From assembly GCA_964348225.1 (NCBI GenBank), contig CAYGBM010000035.1, positions 1-64,000 of the forward strand: a stretch of 64,000 bases of DNA, in the 5' to 3' direction. Source of the stretch: CAYGBM01 sp964348225 (GTDB lineage Bacteria; Patescibacteriota; Minisyncoccia; Minisyncoccales; CG1-02-41-26). Position numbers and translations under genes: made by a program. Of the stretch, positions 24,313 through 33,952 are shown one piece after another. The number at the start of each line of letters is the position of its first letter. The stretch's first letter is position 1. Below the pieces are notes generated by a model. It did no database searches and was not told the origin of the DNA. It worked only from the letters and a program-made list of their open reading frames with translations.

Positions 24313-26337
24313 ATGTTTAAGCTATATTCCAAGTTCAAACCAACAGGCGACCAGCCTCAGGCAATTGCTCAACTCACCAAGAATATACGAAACGGAGTCC
24401 GGGACTCCGTGCTTTTGGGGGTGACGGGCAGTGGAAAGACGTTTTCATTGGCAAATGTCATTGAAAAAACACAAAGACCGGTTCTCTGGATAAGCCACAA
24501 CAAAACATTGGCTGCTCAAACCTATCAGGAGTTAAAAGAGTTTTTCCCAAAAAACGGGGTGCATTACTTTGTTAGTTACTATGATTATTACCAGCCTGAA
24601 GCCTATATTCCCCAAACCGACACCTATATTGAAAAAGACGCCAAAATAAACCAAGAAATTGACAGATTAAGGCATGCTGCTGCTCAAGATGTCTTAAGCA
24701 GAAAGGACATTATAATTGTGGCTTCGGTTTCTTGTATTTATAATATTGGCTCGCCCAAGCACTATCAAAAGGTTTCGCTTGAAATCAAGCAAGACCAGGT
24801 AATAAAAAGAAAGGATTTTATTGCCCACTTGGTTTCTTTGCAATATAAAAGAAACGACATAGATTTTAAGCCAGGTGCCTTTCGCGTTCGGGGCGATATC
24901 ATTGAAATTTATTTGGTAACAGGAGAAGAGGTTTTAAGAATAGAATTCTTTGGCAATAAAATAGAAAAAATCTCGCTGTTAGAGCCAGAGTCTTCTCTGT
25001 CATTACATTGCAAACAACAGCTTACAAACTACAAACTATTTCCTGCTCAATTCTGGGTAACGCCTGAAAAGAAATTGGATATTGCCTTGGAAAACATCAA
25101 AGGAGAGCTACAAGAAAAGCTCAAAGAATTGAAAAAACAAAACAAGCTTTTGGAAGCCCAAAGACTGGAACAAAGAACAAATTATGACTTGGAAATGCTC
25201 AAACAAGCAGGCTATTGCCATGGAGTTGAAAACTACTCCCGTCATTTGGAATTTAGAGAACCAGGCTCCCCACCCTTTACCCTGCTTGACTACTTTGGCA
25301 CTGGCTACCTGGTTATCATAGATGAATCGCATATGACTATTCCTCAACTGCATGCTATGTACAATACTGACGGAGCTAGAAAAAATGTTTTAATAGAGCA
25401 CGGTTTCCGCCTACAATCTGCCTTGGATAACCGGCCTTTGAGCTTTAAAGAATTTGAGAAAAAAGCTGAACAGGTGATTTATGTTTCAGCTACCCCAGGA
25501 CCTTATGAAATACAAAAAATCTCAAGAAACAAGACACAAACTCCAAACTTGCTGGTTGAGCAATTAATAAGGCCGACCGGGCTTTTGGAACCTTCTCTTG
25601 AAATAAGGCCAACTGAAAACCAAGTAAAAGATTTAATTGAAGAAATTAAAAAAAGAATAGAAAAAAACCAAAGGACCTTAGCCATTACTCTGACAAAAAG
25701 ACTGGCGGAGGAGCTGGCTGATTATCTTCAAAACCAAGGTATCAAATGCCATTACCTCCATTCTGAAATAAAAACCCTGGAAAGACCAACCATTCTTAAA
25801 AAACTAAGAGAAGGAGAGTACGATGTTATTGTTGGGATTAATCTTTTGAGAGAAGGGCTTGATTTACCAGAGGTGGGGCTTATTGGCATTTTAGACGCTG
25901 ACAAAGAAGGGTTCTTGAGAAACGAAACCACCCTGATTCAAACAATGGGTAGGGCAGCCAGGCATCCACAAGGCCATGTTATTTTATATGCTGATAAAAA
26001 AACCTCCTCAATCAAAAGGGCGATTGCAGAGGTTGAAAGAAGAAGAAAAATCCAAACAGCTTATAACAAAAAGCACAATATTAGCCCCTCGCCAATTATA
26101 AAGCCGATTAGAGAATGGGCTTTTGGTAAAGAAAAAGAAAAGGAAGTTGCAACTGAGTTTGCCTTACTCAAAGACGTTAAATTGTTAGAAAAAGAAATGA
26201 AAAAGGCAGCTAGTAACCTTGACTTTGAAAGAGCAGCTGAAATCAGAGACCTGATAAAGGAATTGAAACCCCCTCCTTCGCCAAATCTACAACGGAAAAG
26301 AAAGCTACGGAGGGCAAGTCAAAACAAAAAGAGCTGA
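24313..26337 (+). CDS. uvrB: Excinuclease ABC subunit B
   Basis: 674 residues. UvrB verifies damage and forms the pre-incision complex in nucleotide excision repair. Features include the UvrB start FKPTGDQPQAI, Walker A GVTGSGKTF, the beta-hairpin region VSYYDYYQPEAYIPQTDTYIEK, DESH-box IIDESHMT, motifs V-VI (GINLLREGLDLPEVGL, TMGRAARHPQG) and the C-terminal UVR motif LEKEMKKAASNLDFERAAEIRD. The stretch SLHCKQQLTNYKLFPAQFWV contains a short CTTACAAACTACAAACT tract related to oligonucleotide repeats elsewhere. A 19-base palindrome (ACGGAGTCC-G-GGACTCCGT at 24392-24410) sits just before the Walker A codons without altering length. Confidence 0.97.
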   Translation: MFKLYSKFKPTGDQPQAIAQLTKNIRNGVRDSVLLGVTGSGKTFSLANVIEKTQRPVLWISHNKTLAAQTYQELKEFFPKNGVHYFVSYYDYYQPEAYIPQTDTYIEKDAKINQEIDRLRHAAAQDVLSRKDIIIVASVSCIYNIGSPKHYQKVSLEIKQDQVIKRKDFIAHLVSLQYKRNDIDFKPGAFRVRGDIIEIYLVTGEEVLRIEFFGNKIEKISLLEPESSLSLHCKQQLTNYKLFPAQFWVTPEKKLDIALENIKGELQEKLKELKKQNKLLEAQRLEQRTNYDLEMLKQAGYCHGVENYSRHLEFREPGSPPFTLLDYFGTGYLVIIDESHMTIPQLHAMYNTDGARKNVLIEHGFRLQSALDNRPLSFKEFEKKAEQVIYVSATPGPYEIQKISRNKTQTPNLLVEQLIRPTGLLEPSLEIRPTENQVKDLIEEIKKRIEKNQRTLAITLTKRLAEELADYLQNQGIKCHYLHSEIKTLERPTILKKLREGEYDVIVGINLLREGLDLPEVGLIGILDADKEGFLRNETTLIQTMGRAARHPQGHVILYADKKTSSIKRAIAEVERRRKIQTAYNKKHNISPSPIIKPIREWAFGKEKEKEVATEFALLKDVKLLEKEMKKAASNLDFERAAEIRDLIKELKPPPSPNLQRKRKLRRASQNKKS

Positions 26338-26375
26338 AACAGCTCAGAGTAAAAAGCTTATTGCCTGAGCAACTT

Positions 26376-26612
26376 TTATTTCCTTTGATTCTTAGCTTTG
26401 TTTTGTTGCTGACGTTCTTTGAGTTTTTCCATTACTCTTTTTTCTTCTAGGTCTAAAACATAAACATTTTTCAGAAAAACAAATACCTTCATCCTTTCCT
26501 CTGCGTTAAGATAGGGGATTTTTTTAAGCAAAATATCTTTCTTCTCTTTTGGAAGCTCTACTCTTTTAGTAAGGTTTTGCAAGCAAGTGTTTGTGAGAAA
26601 TGGATTTACCAT
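26376..26612 (-). CDS. Small hypothetical protein, 78 residues
   Basis: Starts six bases after the stop of the large charged protein and reads in the same direction. It is helical and charged (KEKKDILLKKIPYLNAEERMKVFVFLKNVYVLDLEEKRVMEKLKERQQQ), with no membrane segment and a basic C-terminal tail. No family is recognised. The close spacing makes an operon with the upstream gene likely, and convergence with uvrB leaves a gap of only 38 bases. Confidence 0.6.
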   Translation of the reverse strand: MVNPFLTNTCLQNLTKRVELPKEKKDILLKKIPYLNAEERMKVFVFLKNVYVLDLEEKRVMEKLKERQQQNKAKNQRK

Positions 26613-26618
26613 AATCTT

Positions 26619-28826
26619 TTATTTTTTTGGTTTTCTTCTTGGTCTTTTTCCCTTGGGCGATCCACCTCCTCCACCCTTTCCTGGGGGAGGGGGTTTTTCC
26701 TTGCCCGTAGCTTCTCGGTAAGCTTCAACAATTAGTTTTATCATAAATCCCAAAAAGCCCATTCTACTCCTGACTGCCCCTTCCCAGTCGTCACGGGAAA
26801 CATACCTACTGATTGCTTTCATTGCTTTTTCTTCATCCTCAAAGGTAATGCCCTCATCCTCAAGGCGATCAACCAACCATTCCCTGGTATTGGCATCGTA
26901 TCTGGCTGGCATCTCAGCATAAGGTCCTTTACGATTGAAAACTTTGGCAATGAACTCATCAGCCTCAACCCCTTTCTCTTCAGCAAATTCTTCAAGCTCC
27001 TTTAAATCTCTCTCTCCTTCTTCAGTTTTGGCTAAAACACCCTCTACTTCTTCAGCCCAGAGTATTTCTTTTATTCTTTGATGCACCTCTTGCATTGTTT
27101 TGCCTGCTCTTTCTGGAGAACGGGCTATATCTTCAAACTTCATTTTCAGGTTATCCTCAATCATCCACTGGGCTGTCCTACCGCCTTCGTTCATTACTAA
27201 AGCATTGTATTCTTTGTCCCATTCTTTGGCCAATTTTTCTTTTTCCTCTTCTATATCTTTCCGATATTTTTCTGCCAAGTCATTCAAGAATTGTTTACGT
27301 TTTTTTTCTGTTTTAAATTTCTCGCCGGTTTCTTCATTCTCCACTACGAACCCGTGCCACACACCACGCCCTGACTTAAAATCGCTTGGTTTGTGGCCAT
27401 CTTTAATAAGCTGAAGGGTTGTTTCTTCTAAAACAACAACACCTGGCTCCCGTCTTTCAAAGATCTTGGCAAAAGCGCTGGTTATCTGAGCTACTTGCTC
27501 TTTGGCAAATTCTATTTTGGCTTTGTCATTGTCAAGTGCGTGCCCCCGCTCTTTGGCAAAGTCCTCCCATTTCTTTTCTGAAAGAGCATTAATTTTGCCA
27601 AACATGTCTTCTTCTATTAATTTGCTGTTTCTTATCCGTTTCTCGCCAGCATATTCCTCTTTTGAGCCAAGCTGCTCCTCAATCCTTTCTTGGGCAGCCT
27701 CCCGGATAATGTCCTTCCAATCTCCCAGCCCTTCCGCAGCCTCTTTTTTAGCTTCCTCTACTAAATCTCTACCTGTAATACCTTCTACCAACTTCTTGTT
27801 AAGCTCTATCAGGTCGCTTTTCTCCTGCGCAAGGTGACCTTTCTCTTTATCGTCTGTTGCCCTTGTAATCTTTTCTTTGATGCGGTCTATTCTTGTATTA
27901 AGAGCGTCTATTACAGCAAATTGAGCATCCATGGCTATGGTCTTTCTTCCGCCAAGATAATTTTTCAAGCCTATGGCATTGTTCAAATCTTGCAGCACCT
28001 CCTCTCTTTCTTCAAGCCTGTCTTTGAATTCACGCTTTTGCCTAAGCTCATCAAAAGCCCCTGCCTGTTCAGCCAGGGTTGCTTTTTTCTCATCAGCAAT
28101 GTCTAAATCAGGGTCAATGCCCAATTCAGCTAACCTCTCGTCATCCCTGTGCTCGTCGAACCAATCCTTAAGAAAGGCAACTTGCACCTCATCAAGCCCT
28201 CTTTGCCTGTCTTTTATTTCCTCCCCCAAGGCTTTTTTAATTGATCCTTTCAGATCGCTCTCAATTTCAAGGCTTCCCCGAAGCACTCGAGAAACCTTTT
28301 TTTCTACCTGTTCTGCTGTAATCTCCCAAGAAAGATAATCAAACTCATCTTTAATATCTGCTTCCCTAACAACGTGCTCTTCTTCCTCAAGGTACAAGCC
28401 CTCAATTCTTTCTCTGCCAGCTTCTTTTTCTGACTCCTCTTCAGCAAATTCAATGGAAAGTCTTGCTTTATCAATGGTTTTTTCAAGCCTCTCTCTTGAC
28501 ACACCTAAAAGGTCTGCTGCTTTCTCAATTTCCCCCCTAAGGAGAAGGCCTCCGATTTTTACCATGAAGTCTGCCTCTTCTCGATTAAGCTTTTTTTCTC
28601 CAAAACGTCCTGACCTTATATCTGCCACCACTCTCTGGTATTCCCCTGATGTTAAGAAGGGTTTTTCTTCTCCTTTGCCTTCTCCCCTTTCTTGCTTTTT
28701 TGCTCCTGAGGCGCCACTCTCAGAAGATTCAGAAGCTCTGCTTTTCCGTCCTGAGGGATTCCTTTTGGCTTCTTCCAACTCCTCGTCTGTCATCCACCTA
28801 AATTCAGATTCTGGTATTTTTGGCAT
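26619..28826 (-). CDS. Long charged helical protein of unknown function
   Basis: 735 residues, extremely rich in Glu, Lys, Arg and Ala. It begins MPKIPESEFRWMTDEELEEAKRNPSGRKS, then a low-complexity Ser/Glu/Gly stretch, then long predicted alpha-helical coiled-coil segments through about residue 690. One hydrophobic patch (MGFLGFMIKLIVEAYREA) lies near the end, followed by a Pro/Gly/Lys tail (PPPPGKGGGGGS, KGKRPRRKPKK). There is no signal peptide and no recognisable enzyme motif. Several lambda-like segments of about 60 residues look related in spacing but not enough to call repeats. A cytoplasmic structural or nucleic-acid-associated protein is possible; this is speculation. Confidence 0.75.
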   Translation of the reverse strand: MPKIPESEFRWMTDEELEEAKRNPSGRKSRASESSESGASGAKKQERGEGKGEEKPFLTSGEYQRVVADIRSGRFGEKKLNREEADFMVKIGGLLLRGEIEKAADLLGVSRERLEKTIDKARLSIEFAEEESEKEAGRERIEGLYLEEEEHVVREADIKDEFDYLSWEITAEQVEKKVSRVLRGSLEIESDLKGSIKKALGEEIKDRQRGLDEVQVAFLKDWFDEHRDDERLAELGIDPDLDIADEKKATLAEQAGAFDELRQKREFKDRLEEREEVLQDLNNAIGLKNYLGGRKTIAMDAQFAVIDALNTRIDRIKEKITRATDDKEKGHLAQEKSDLIELNKKLVEGITGRDLVEEAKKEAAEGLGDWKDIIREAAQERIEEQLGSKEEYAGEKRIRNSKLIEEDMFGKINALSEKKWEDFAKERGHALDNDKAKIEFAKEQVAQITSAFAKIFERREPGVVVLEETTLQLIKDGHKPSDFKSGRGVWHGFVVENEETGEKFKTEKKRKQFLNDLAEKYRKDIEEEKEKLAKEWDKEYNALVMNEGGRTAQWMIEDNLKMKFEDIARSPERAGKTMQEVHQRIKEILWAEEVEGVLAKTEEGERDLKELEEFAEEKGVEADEFIAKVFNRKGPYAEMPARYDANTREWLVDRLEDEGITFEDEEKAMKAISRYVSRDDWEGAVRSRMGFLGFMIKLIVEAYREATGKEKPPPPGKGGGGGSPKGKRPRRKPKK

Positions 28827-28926
28827 AGTTATAATTTATTTCTTATATATTTCAGTGTATCCTTGCAATTGCTTAGTGTCAAGAAAGTCTTGTAAAAATT
28901 ATTCTTATTTGCTACCATTTATCTAT

Positions 28927-29193
28927 ATGCCTATCACAAAGTCAGCTAAAAAAGCATTGAGGGGGAGCAAGAAAAAGCAGAAAAGGAATATTCAAAGGAA
29001 AAGAAAATTAAAAAGCCTTATTAAAGAGGCAAGGAATTTGGTTAAAGAGAAAAAAACAGAGGAAGCGAAAAAGCTTCTTCCTCAAATATACAAAGCGCTT
29101 GATAAAACAGCCAAGAAAGGAACCATAAAGAAAAATGCTGCTTCTCGCAAAAAATCAAGGATAACTAAGTTAATAAACAAAGCTAAACCTTAA
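28927..29193 (+). CDS. rpsT: 30S ribosomal protein S20
   Basis: 88 residues beginning MPITKSAKKALRGSKKKQKRN with the S20 core (LIKEARNLVKEKKTEEAKKLLPQIYKALDKTAKKGTIKKNAASRKKSRI), including the conserved KGTIKKNAASRKKSRL-type end. S20 binds 16S rRNA early in 30S assembly. I chose the ATG that starts the family; a longer in-frame ORF upstream is antisense to the charged protein gene. It converges with holA, overlapping by four bases. Confidence 0.95.
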   Translation: MPITKSAKKALRGSKKKQKRNIQRKRKLKSLIKEARNLVKEKKTEEAKKLLPQIYKALDKTAKKGTIKKNAASRKKSRITKLINKAKP

Positions 29194-30173
29194 ATTTCAG
29201 CAACCAGCATACGTAGTCCTTGTTCAGGGTTTATCTTTCCGGTTTTGATATTCAAGTCTGCCTCAAAAATTTTCTGGTAGATTTTTTTTAGTTCTTCCAA
29301 GGAAAACCTTGCTATAAGATGCATTGTTTTTTTAACAACAAAGGGGTGCATATCAAGCTTTTTACTCAAATTATTTGCTGTTGCCCAATAGACAGTGGCC
29401 CCAGACTGTGGTACTTGAGATTTAACAAGCAAGAGATTGCGAAATTGAAAGGTTATCATTTTTAAAAGATAAAGCGGGCTTTCTCCCTTATCCAAGTGTT
29501 TCTGGAGCAGGTGGAGGGCTGTTTTTTTCTCCTTTCTGGCTAAAGCTTCAATTGTTTTGAAAATTTCAGTTTCAAGCTTTGGCTTTATAAATAATTCAAT
29601 ATCTTTTTCTTTAATAATGGGAGTTGCCTTGGGTGATCTCGAAAAAGCTGGGGTTTTTTTGTAAGCTGCCAGTTTTTTAATTTCGTTTGAAAGCTGCCAA
29701 AGATCAAAGCCCACAAAAGCAATGAGCTGATTTAAAGCAGTGCCTTCTATCTCTGTTTCATGCTTTGCAAATTCGCGCTCAGCCCATCTTTTTATTTTTT
29801 GGCCTGTTAAGATTTCAAAATTCTGGCACTTGGCAGTTTTTTGCAAGGCTTTGAAAAGCTTATCTGTTTTTTTGACCTCTCCCTTTTCAATTACCACAAC
29901 AACATCTTGAGATTCTGAAATCTCCCCCGTCTTTTTCAAGAAGTCTTTTTTAAATTGCTCTTGAGAAAAAACATTTTCCAAGAAAAACAGCTTTTTCTTA
30001 ACAAACATTGAACGTTGAAAAAGGCGATCCCAGAATTCCTTAAAGCTGCTCTGCCCTACATCAATCTTCTCCAAATTCAAAGCGCTTTTGTGCACTTTTC
30101 TGTATTGCGCCTCAATCTCCTTCACTTTTTGAATTAAACGGTAGGTATCTTTTCCGTACAAAAAAATTAACAT
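29190..30173 (-). CDS. holA: DNA polymerase III delta subunit
   Basis: 327 residues. The delta subunit opens the beta clamp during clamp loading. The N-terminal AAA-like start MLIFLYGKDTYRLIQKVKEIE, VVVVIEKGEVKKTDKLFKALQ, GFDLWQLSNEIKKLAAY, EKDIELFIKP and ALHLLQKHLDKGESPLYLLKMITFQFRNLLLVK follow the family pattern. It is divergent in sequence, as usual for HolA, but the order of motifs is clear. The rpsT-holA convergent neighbourhood is also common in bacteria. Confidence 0.9.
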   Translation of the reverse strand: MLIFLYGKDTYRLIQKVKEIEAQYRKVHKSALNLEKIDVGQSSFKEFWDRLFQRSMFVKKKLFFLENVFSQEQFKKDFLKKTGEISESQDVVVVIEKGEVKKTDKLFKALQKTAKCQNFEILTGQKIKRWAEREFAKHETEIEGTALNQLIAFVGFDLWQLSNEIKKLAAYKKTPAFSRSPKATPIIKEKDIELFIKPKLETEIFKTIEALARKEKKTALHLLQKHLDKGESPLYLLKMITFQFRNLLLVKSQVPQSGATVYWATANNLSKKLDMHPFVVKKTMHLIARFSLEELKKIYQKIFEADLNIKTGKINPEQGLRMLVAEI

Positions 30174-30296
30174 AAAAATAATCTAAAATCTAAAAATGAA
30201 AATCTAAAAACTACATCTAAAAAGTTAAATCATTTTTAGCCTCACAGTTTTTAGATCTTAATTGCAGTTTTTACTTTTTAGATTTAAATTTTTAGA
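30174..30296. repeat. AT-rich inverted repeat between holA and mutM
   Basis: TCTAAAATCTAAAAATGAAAATCTAAAAA on the left half and its approximate complement (TTTTTAGATTTAAATTTTTAGATT) on the right half form one long imperfect hairpin, with a second arm pair around AGTTTTTAGATC. No ORF is present. It resembles the other AT-rich hairpins of the window in size and position but uses a different motif (ATCTAAAAA). Confidence 0.7.
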
Positions 30297-31175
30297 TTAT
30301 GTTTGGCATTTAGGACAGAAATGAGCACTCCTCCCACCAAGCTTAATTCTTTTGATTTCAGCGCCGCATCGCAGGCATTTTTCTTTTGCTCTTCTATAAA
30401 CCTTTATCACTTCACCGAACCTGCCCTTCTCTCCTGTGGGAATGCGGTAGTCAGAAACAGATGTACCTTTGAGTTCAATCGCTTTTTTCAAAATCCTTTT
30501 CATTGCAAGGTATATCTTTTTTAACTCCTCGCTGCTTAACTTGCTTGTTTTACCGAAAGGATTTACGTTAGCTGCAAACAGAATCTCATCAGAATAAATA
30601 TTGCCAATGCCAGCAATAATCCGTTGATCCATCAAAACTTGCTTGATTTTACCTCCCTTGTCTTTCAGTCTTGCTTTAAACTGGTTTAAAGTCAAGCTCT
30701 TTGATAAAGCGTCCGGGCCTAACTCCTTAAATTGCTTTGAATTAATTAAATCTTTTGTCTGCCAAAGCTCTACCTTGGCAAACTTCCTCAAATCAGAAAG
30801 GGCAATTTGGGATTTATTGTCAAGAAAAAAAATCAGGTGCAAGAATCTATTCATGGGGTCATTCTCTAAAGGGGTTCCTTTCTCAGCCTGCCACTGGCCC
30901 TTTTTGTTTTTTTTCCATCGCCCATAAAGCAGATGCCCGGTCAGCTTTTGATGAACTAGAAGAGAAAAGCCCCCTGACAAATCAAAAATGATATTTTTGC
31001 CCCTCCTCCATATTTTCTTGATTTTCCTGCCCTTAATTTCTCTTCTAAATTTCTCAAAGCTTAGGGGTTTTTTAATAATCTTCGGAGCGTCTGTCCAAAT
31101 ATCAAAAAAGGCTCTGCCCAGAACCTTTTTTCTTAAGCCTTGAATTGTTGTTTCTACCTCAGGAAGCTCTGGCAT
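30297..31175 (-). CDS. mutM: Formamidopyrimidine-DNA glycosylase
   Basis: 292 residues. Fpg removes 8-oxoguanine and other oxidised purines. MPELPEVETTIQGL gives the catalytic N-terminal Pro2 and Glu3; KNIIFDLSGG, VHQKLTGHLLYG, MDQRIIAGIGNIYSDEILF (H2TH region) and the C-terminal zinc finger CLRCGAEIKRIKLGGRSAHFCPKCQ are complete. The protein is a normal length. The gene is preceded by holA after the AT-rich repeat and could share its transcript. Confidence 0.97.
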   Translation of the reverse strand: MPELPEVETTIQGLRKKVLGRAFFDIWTDAPKIIKKPLSFEKFRREIKGRKIKKIWRRGKNIIFDLSGGFSLLVHQKLTGHLLYGRWKKNKKGQWQAEKGTPLENDPMNRFLHLIFFLDNKSQIALSDLRKFAKVELWQTKDLINSKQFKELGPDALSKSLTLNQFKARLKDKGGKIKQVLMDQRIIAGIGNIYSDEILFAANVNPFGKTSKLSSEELKKIYLAMKRILKKAIELKGTSVSDYRIPTGEKGRFGEVIKVYRRAKEKCLRCGAEIKRIKLGGRSAHFCPKCQT

Positions 31176-31292
31176 TTATTTTGCAAGCTCAATATATTCC
31201 CACAAAGAATGGGGCTTTTCATTTTTTGATTAAGAACCCCTTTGTCCCTGCTCCATAACAGACACTCTGGCTCAGAGCTTAGAGCCAATAAA

Positions 31293-31664
31293 CTATTTCT
31301 CTCCAAGGGATTGTTTTATCTTTCCGATAATCTCGTTCGGAGTAAAGTGGGCTTTAACCAAGTAATCAACAGCCCCCAGCTTCAACCCTCGCTCAACATC
31401 CTCTCTCTGCCCCAAGTTAGAGAGAATAATTACTGGAATGGAACTTAAGGCAGGGTCGTTCTTCATCTGTGTTAAAACCTCAAAGCCATCTATGCCTGGC
31501 AGGATTAAATCTAATAACACCAGGTCTGGCTTTTTTTCTTTCAACGTCTTCAATCCTTTTTCTCCATCCACTGCCTCCAGAATATCAAATTTCTCTGAGA
31601 CAAGTTTCCTGGCAATAAGTTCTCTTAAGAATCTATCGTCTTCAATGATGAGTATTTTTTTCAT
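31293..31664 (-). CDS. Single-domain response regulator (CheY-like)
   Basis: 123 residues from ATG 31664, a stand-alone receiver domain. Conserved acidic pair Asp9/Asp10, phosphoacceptor Asp52 (LVLLDLILPG), Ser82 (IILSN) and Lys104 (YLVKAHF) are present. There is no output domain, so it acts by protein contact or as a phosphorelay intermediate. It is about 60% similar by eye to the next receiver gene, and both lie just downstream of the PAS histidine kinase on the same strand. Confidence 0.92.
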   Translation of the reverse strand: MKKILIIEDDRFLRELIARKLVSEKFDILEAVDGEKGLKTLKEKKPDLVLLDLILPGIDGFEVLTQMKNDPALSSIPVIILSNLGQREDVERGLKLGAVDYLVKAHFTPNEIIGKIKQSLGEK

Positions 31665-31735
31665 ATTATGGGTTTTAATCGCCACTCGCCTCAGTCAAAT
31701 TTCTTTAGACTTTTAGCGAGCGAATTATAAATTAA

Positions 31736-32104
31736 TTAACCTATCTGTTTTTTAACTTTTTCGAGCACCTCTTGCGGATCGAACTCAGTCTTAATCAACC
31801 AATCTTTTGCCCCCAACTCTCTCGCTTTGTCAAGCTCAACGGGCTGTCCAGAGTTTGAAATAACAATCACTGGAATCTCCTTTAACTCTTTGTTTTTTTG
31901 CATATCTGCCAGCACTTCAAAGCCTCCTTTTTTGGGCATTATTATATCCAACAGAATCAGGTCTGGTTTTTTCTCTTCCATCATTAGCAATCCTTCTTCT
32001 CCATCATTGGCAACAACAACCTCATACCCTTGGTTGGCTAATTTCCTTTGCAACAGGCTGTACATTATCTCTTCGTCTTCAATAATTAAAACCTTTTTAG
32101 CCAT
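31736..32104 (-). CDS. Single-domain response regulator (CheY-like)
   Basis: 122 residues: acidic residues Asp10/Glu11/Glu12, phosphoacceptor Asp53 (LILLDIIMPKKG), Ser83 and Lys105 (WLIKTEF). It is a second receiver with no output domain, 71 bases from its paralogue. Two similar receivers beside one kinase suggest branching of a signal or a phosphate sink. Confidence 0.92.
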   Translation of the reverse strand: MAKKVLIIEDEEIMYSLLQRKLANQGYEVVVANDGEEGLLMMEEKKPDLILLDIIMPKKGGFEVLADMQKNKELKEIPVIVISNSGQPVELDKARELGAKDWLIKTEFDPQEVLEKVKKQIG

Positions 32105-32278
32105 AAGTTTATTTTAGGTGACCTTTAAAATTTTTTCCAGCAAGCCAATGCGCTTTTAGACTTCATCTCCCCTTCTTTATCTTATCATAGAAATTATAGA
32201 AATTGAAGTCTTTTGCCTGATAGCACAAAATGGCAAGCGGCAAAAAAGATATTCTTTCTTTTTGGATGACTGGGCTTT

Positions 32279-33895
32279 TTAGAACCCAACAAGAAACTTT
32301 TTAAATTCCTCTTCCGACCTAACAGGTATTGTGAAGTAAAAGGTAGTGCCTTTTTTCTCCTCGGATTCAAACCAAATTTTCCCTCCATGGGCTTCAATAA
32401 TGTTTTTGGCAATGAAAAGACCCAGCCCTGTTCCTTCTGTTTCCGCTTTTATAGCGTTGGCTGCTCTAAAAAATCTCGAGAACACTCTTTTGTGTTGGCT
32501 TTTTGGTATGCCAATGCCTGAATCTCGAACCTCGAATAAGAATTGCTTCTCTTCTTTCGAGTATTCCAGAGAGACCTTAATCTTTCCTGTTTTTGTATAA
32601 TTCACTGCGTTGTCTATCACATTTTGAATAACAAAGGCCATTTTTTCCTGGTCAATGGGAAGCTTGGGAGGCCTCCCTCTCGGCTTTTCGAACTCAAATT
32701 CAATCTTCTTTTTCTTGGCAACCTCTCTGAACGGAAAAAGCATTTTTTCTGTTAAAGCAACCAGATCTGTTGTCTGAATTCTGTATAAGAACCTTCCCTC
32801 CTCAATCCGGGTTACATTCAACAGGTCGTTAATCAATTTTATCATTCTTTCATTGCTGGTGTATGTTTTTTCTAAGAACCTCCTCTGGGTATCAGATACC
32901 GGTCCTAAGTCTCCGTCTAAGAACATTCTCAAAATCCATTTAATAGCACTAAGCGGTGTTCTTAATTGGTGAGCGGTAATAGAAACAAACTCTGTTTTCA
33001 TGCTTTCGATAATCTTCTCCCTAGTAATTTCGTGCAGAATAACCATCATACCCCTTTCTTGCCCCTCCCGAACCACAGGAATGGTAGAAACCTCCAAAAT
33101 CAAATCTTCGTGCAAACGAAGCTCCTCTCTAAAAAGGGTTGTGCCTTTTTCTTTGAATAATTTTATTAGAGGGCTGATCTTTGGATGCCCTTCAAGCTCA
33201 AGGATCTTCTTTCCCTTTACTTCTTCTTCTGTTAAGCCGAAAAATTCCTGAGCCCTGGGATTTAAAATAGCAATCTCCTCTCTCTCTGTCACCAAAAGAG
33301 CGTCGCTAAAGTTTTCAATAATCGCTAACGTTCTGTCTCTCTCTCTTTCCGCCTCAGCTCTTGCCGCCTCAACATCCTCCAGGATATTCATCAGGGCTTT
33401 CCTTGAAGAAATAAGCTCTCTGGTGCTATCCTCCAAAGCGGCAGTCCTCTGCTGAACCCTGTTTTCTAAGTTTTCTTCAAGCTTCTTAAAGTCACTAATG
33501 TCAATAAGCCCCACAAAATATCCTATGTAATTTCCTTCCTTGTCATTCCTTCGGCTAGCCCAAATAACCACTGGGATCTTCTCCTTCGCTTTGCTAAGCA
33601 AAACCATCTCTCTTTCGATGGCGCCTTCTTTCTCCTGAATTTTTCTTTCGAGCTTATCAATCTCTTCTTTTTGTAAAAAAATTGACCGCAAAGGCTGCCC
33701 CACCATCTCAATCAAACTATAGCTGCTCAGTCGTTCAAAGCTCTTGTTTACGTCAATAACTATCCCTAAGGGATTAACACTAATAACCGAAATTGGCAGA
33801 AAAGCAGCCAGTTCTCTGACATACCACTCCAAATCTTCAAGGTCGCTCTGAAGGCTATCAAGCTCCTCTTGAATTGGTTTTTTTTGCTCAACCAT
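32279..33895 (-). CDS. PAS-domain sensor histidine kinase, cytoplasmic
   Basis: 538 residues without membrane helices. A short N-terminal coiled coil (PIQEELDSLQSDLEDLEWYV) leads into a first PAS domain (SVNPLGIVIDVNKSFERL), a coiled coil and a second PAS (VTEREEIAILNPRAQEFFGL). The DHp helix carries the phosphorylated His in VSITAHQLRTPLSAIKW (about residue 308). ATPase boxes follow: N (VIQNVIDNAVNYT), G1 (RDSGIGIPKSQHKRVF), G2 (GTGLGLFIAKNII). The LEDLEWYVRE coiled-coil motif recurs in the PAS-only protein encoded at 34558, suggesting shared partners. It is the only kinase in this sensory cluster, so it is the probable phosphodonor for both receivers. Confidence 0.95.
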   Translation of the reverse strand: MVEQKKPIQEELDSLQSDLEDLEWYVRELAAFLPISVISVNPLGIVIDVNKSFERLSSYSLIEMVGQPLRSIFLQKEEIDKLERKIQEKEGAIEREMVLLSKAKEKIPVVIWASRRNDKEGNYIGYFVGLIDISDFKKLEENLENRVQQRTAALEDSTRELISSRKALMNILEDVEAARAEAERERDRTLAIIENFSDALLVTEREEIAILNPRAQEFFGLTEEEVKGKKILELEGHPKISPLIKLFKEKGTTLFREELRLHEDLILEVSTIPVVREGQERGMMVILHEITREKIIESMKTEFVSITAHQLRTPLSAIKWILRMFLDGDLGPVSDTQRRFLEKTYTSNERMIKLINDLLNVTRIEEGRFLYRIQTTDLVALTEKMLFPFREVAKKKKIEFEFEKPRGRPPKLPIDQEKMAFVIQNVIDNAVNYTKTGKIKVSLEYSKEEKQFLFEVRDSGIGIPKSQHKRVFSRFFRAANAIKAETEGTGLGLFIAKNIIEAHGGKIWFESEEKKGTTFYFTIPVRSEEEFKKFLVGF

Positions 33896-33952
33896 TATCT
33901 TTTATCCACCTAAAGCGCCTATAATCTGTTTAGTTAAAGGTGAAGGAATTTT

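Noticed and set aside
27973..28338. Ser-rich ORFs antisense to the long charged protein
   Set aside because: Ser/Leu-rich composition is the reverse-complement shadow of Glu/Lys codons.
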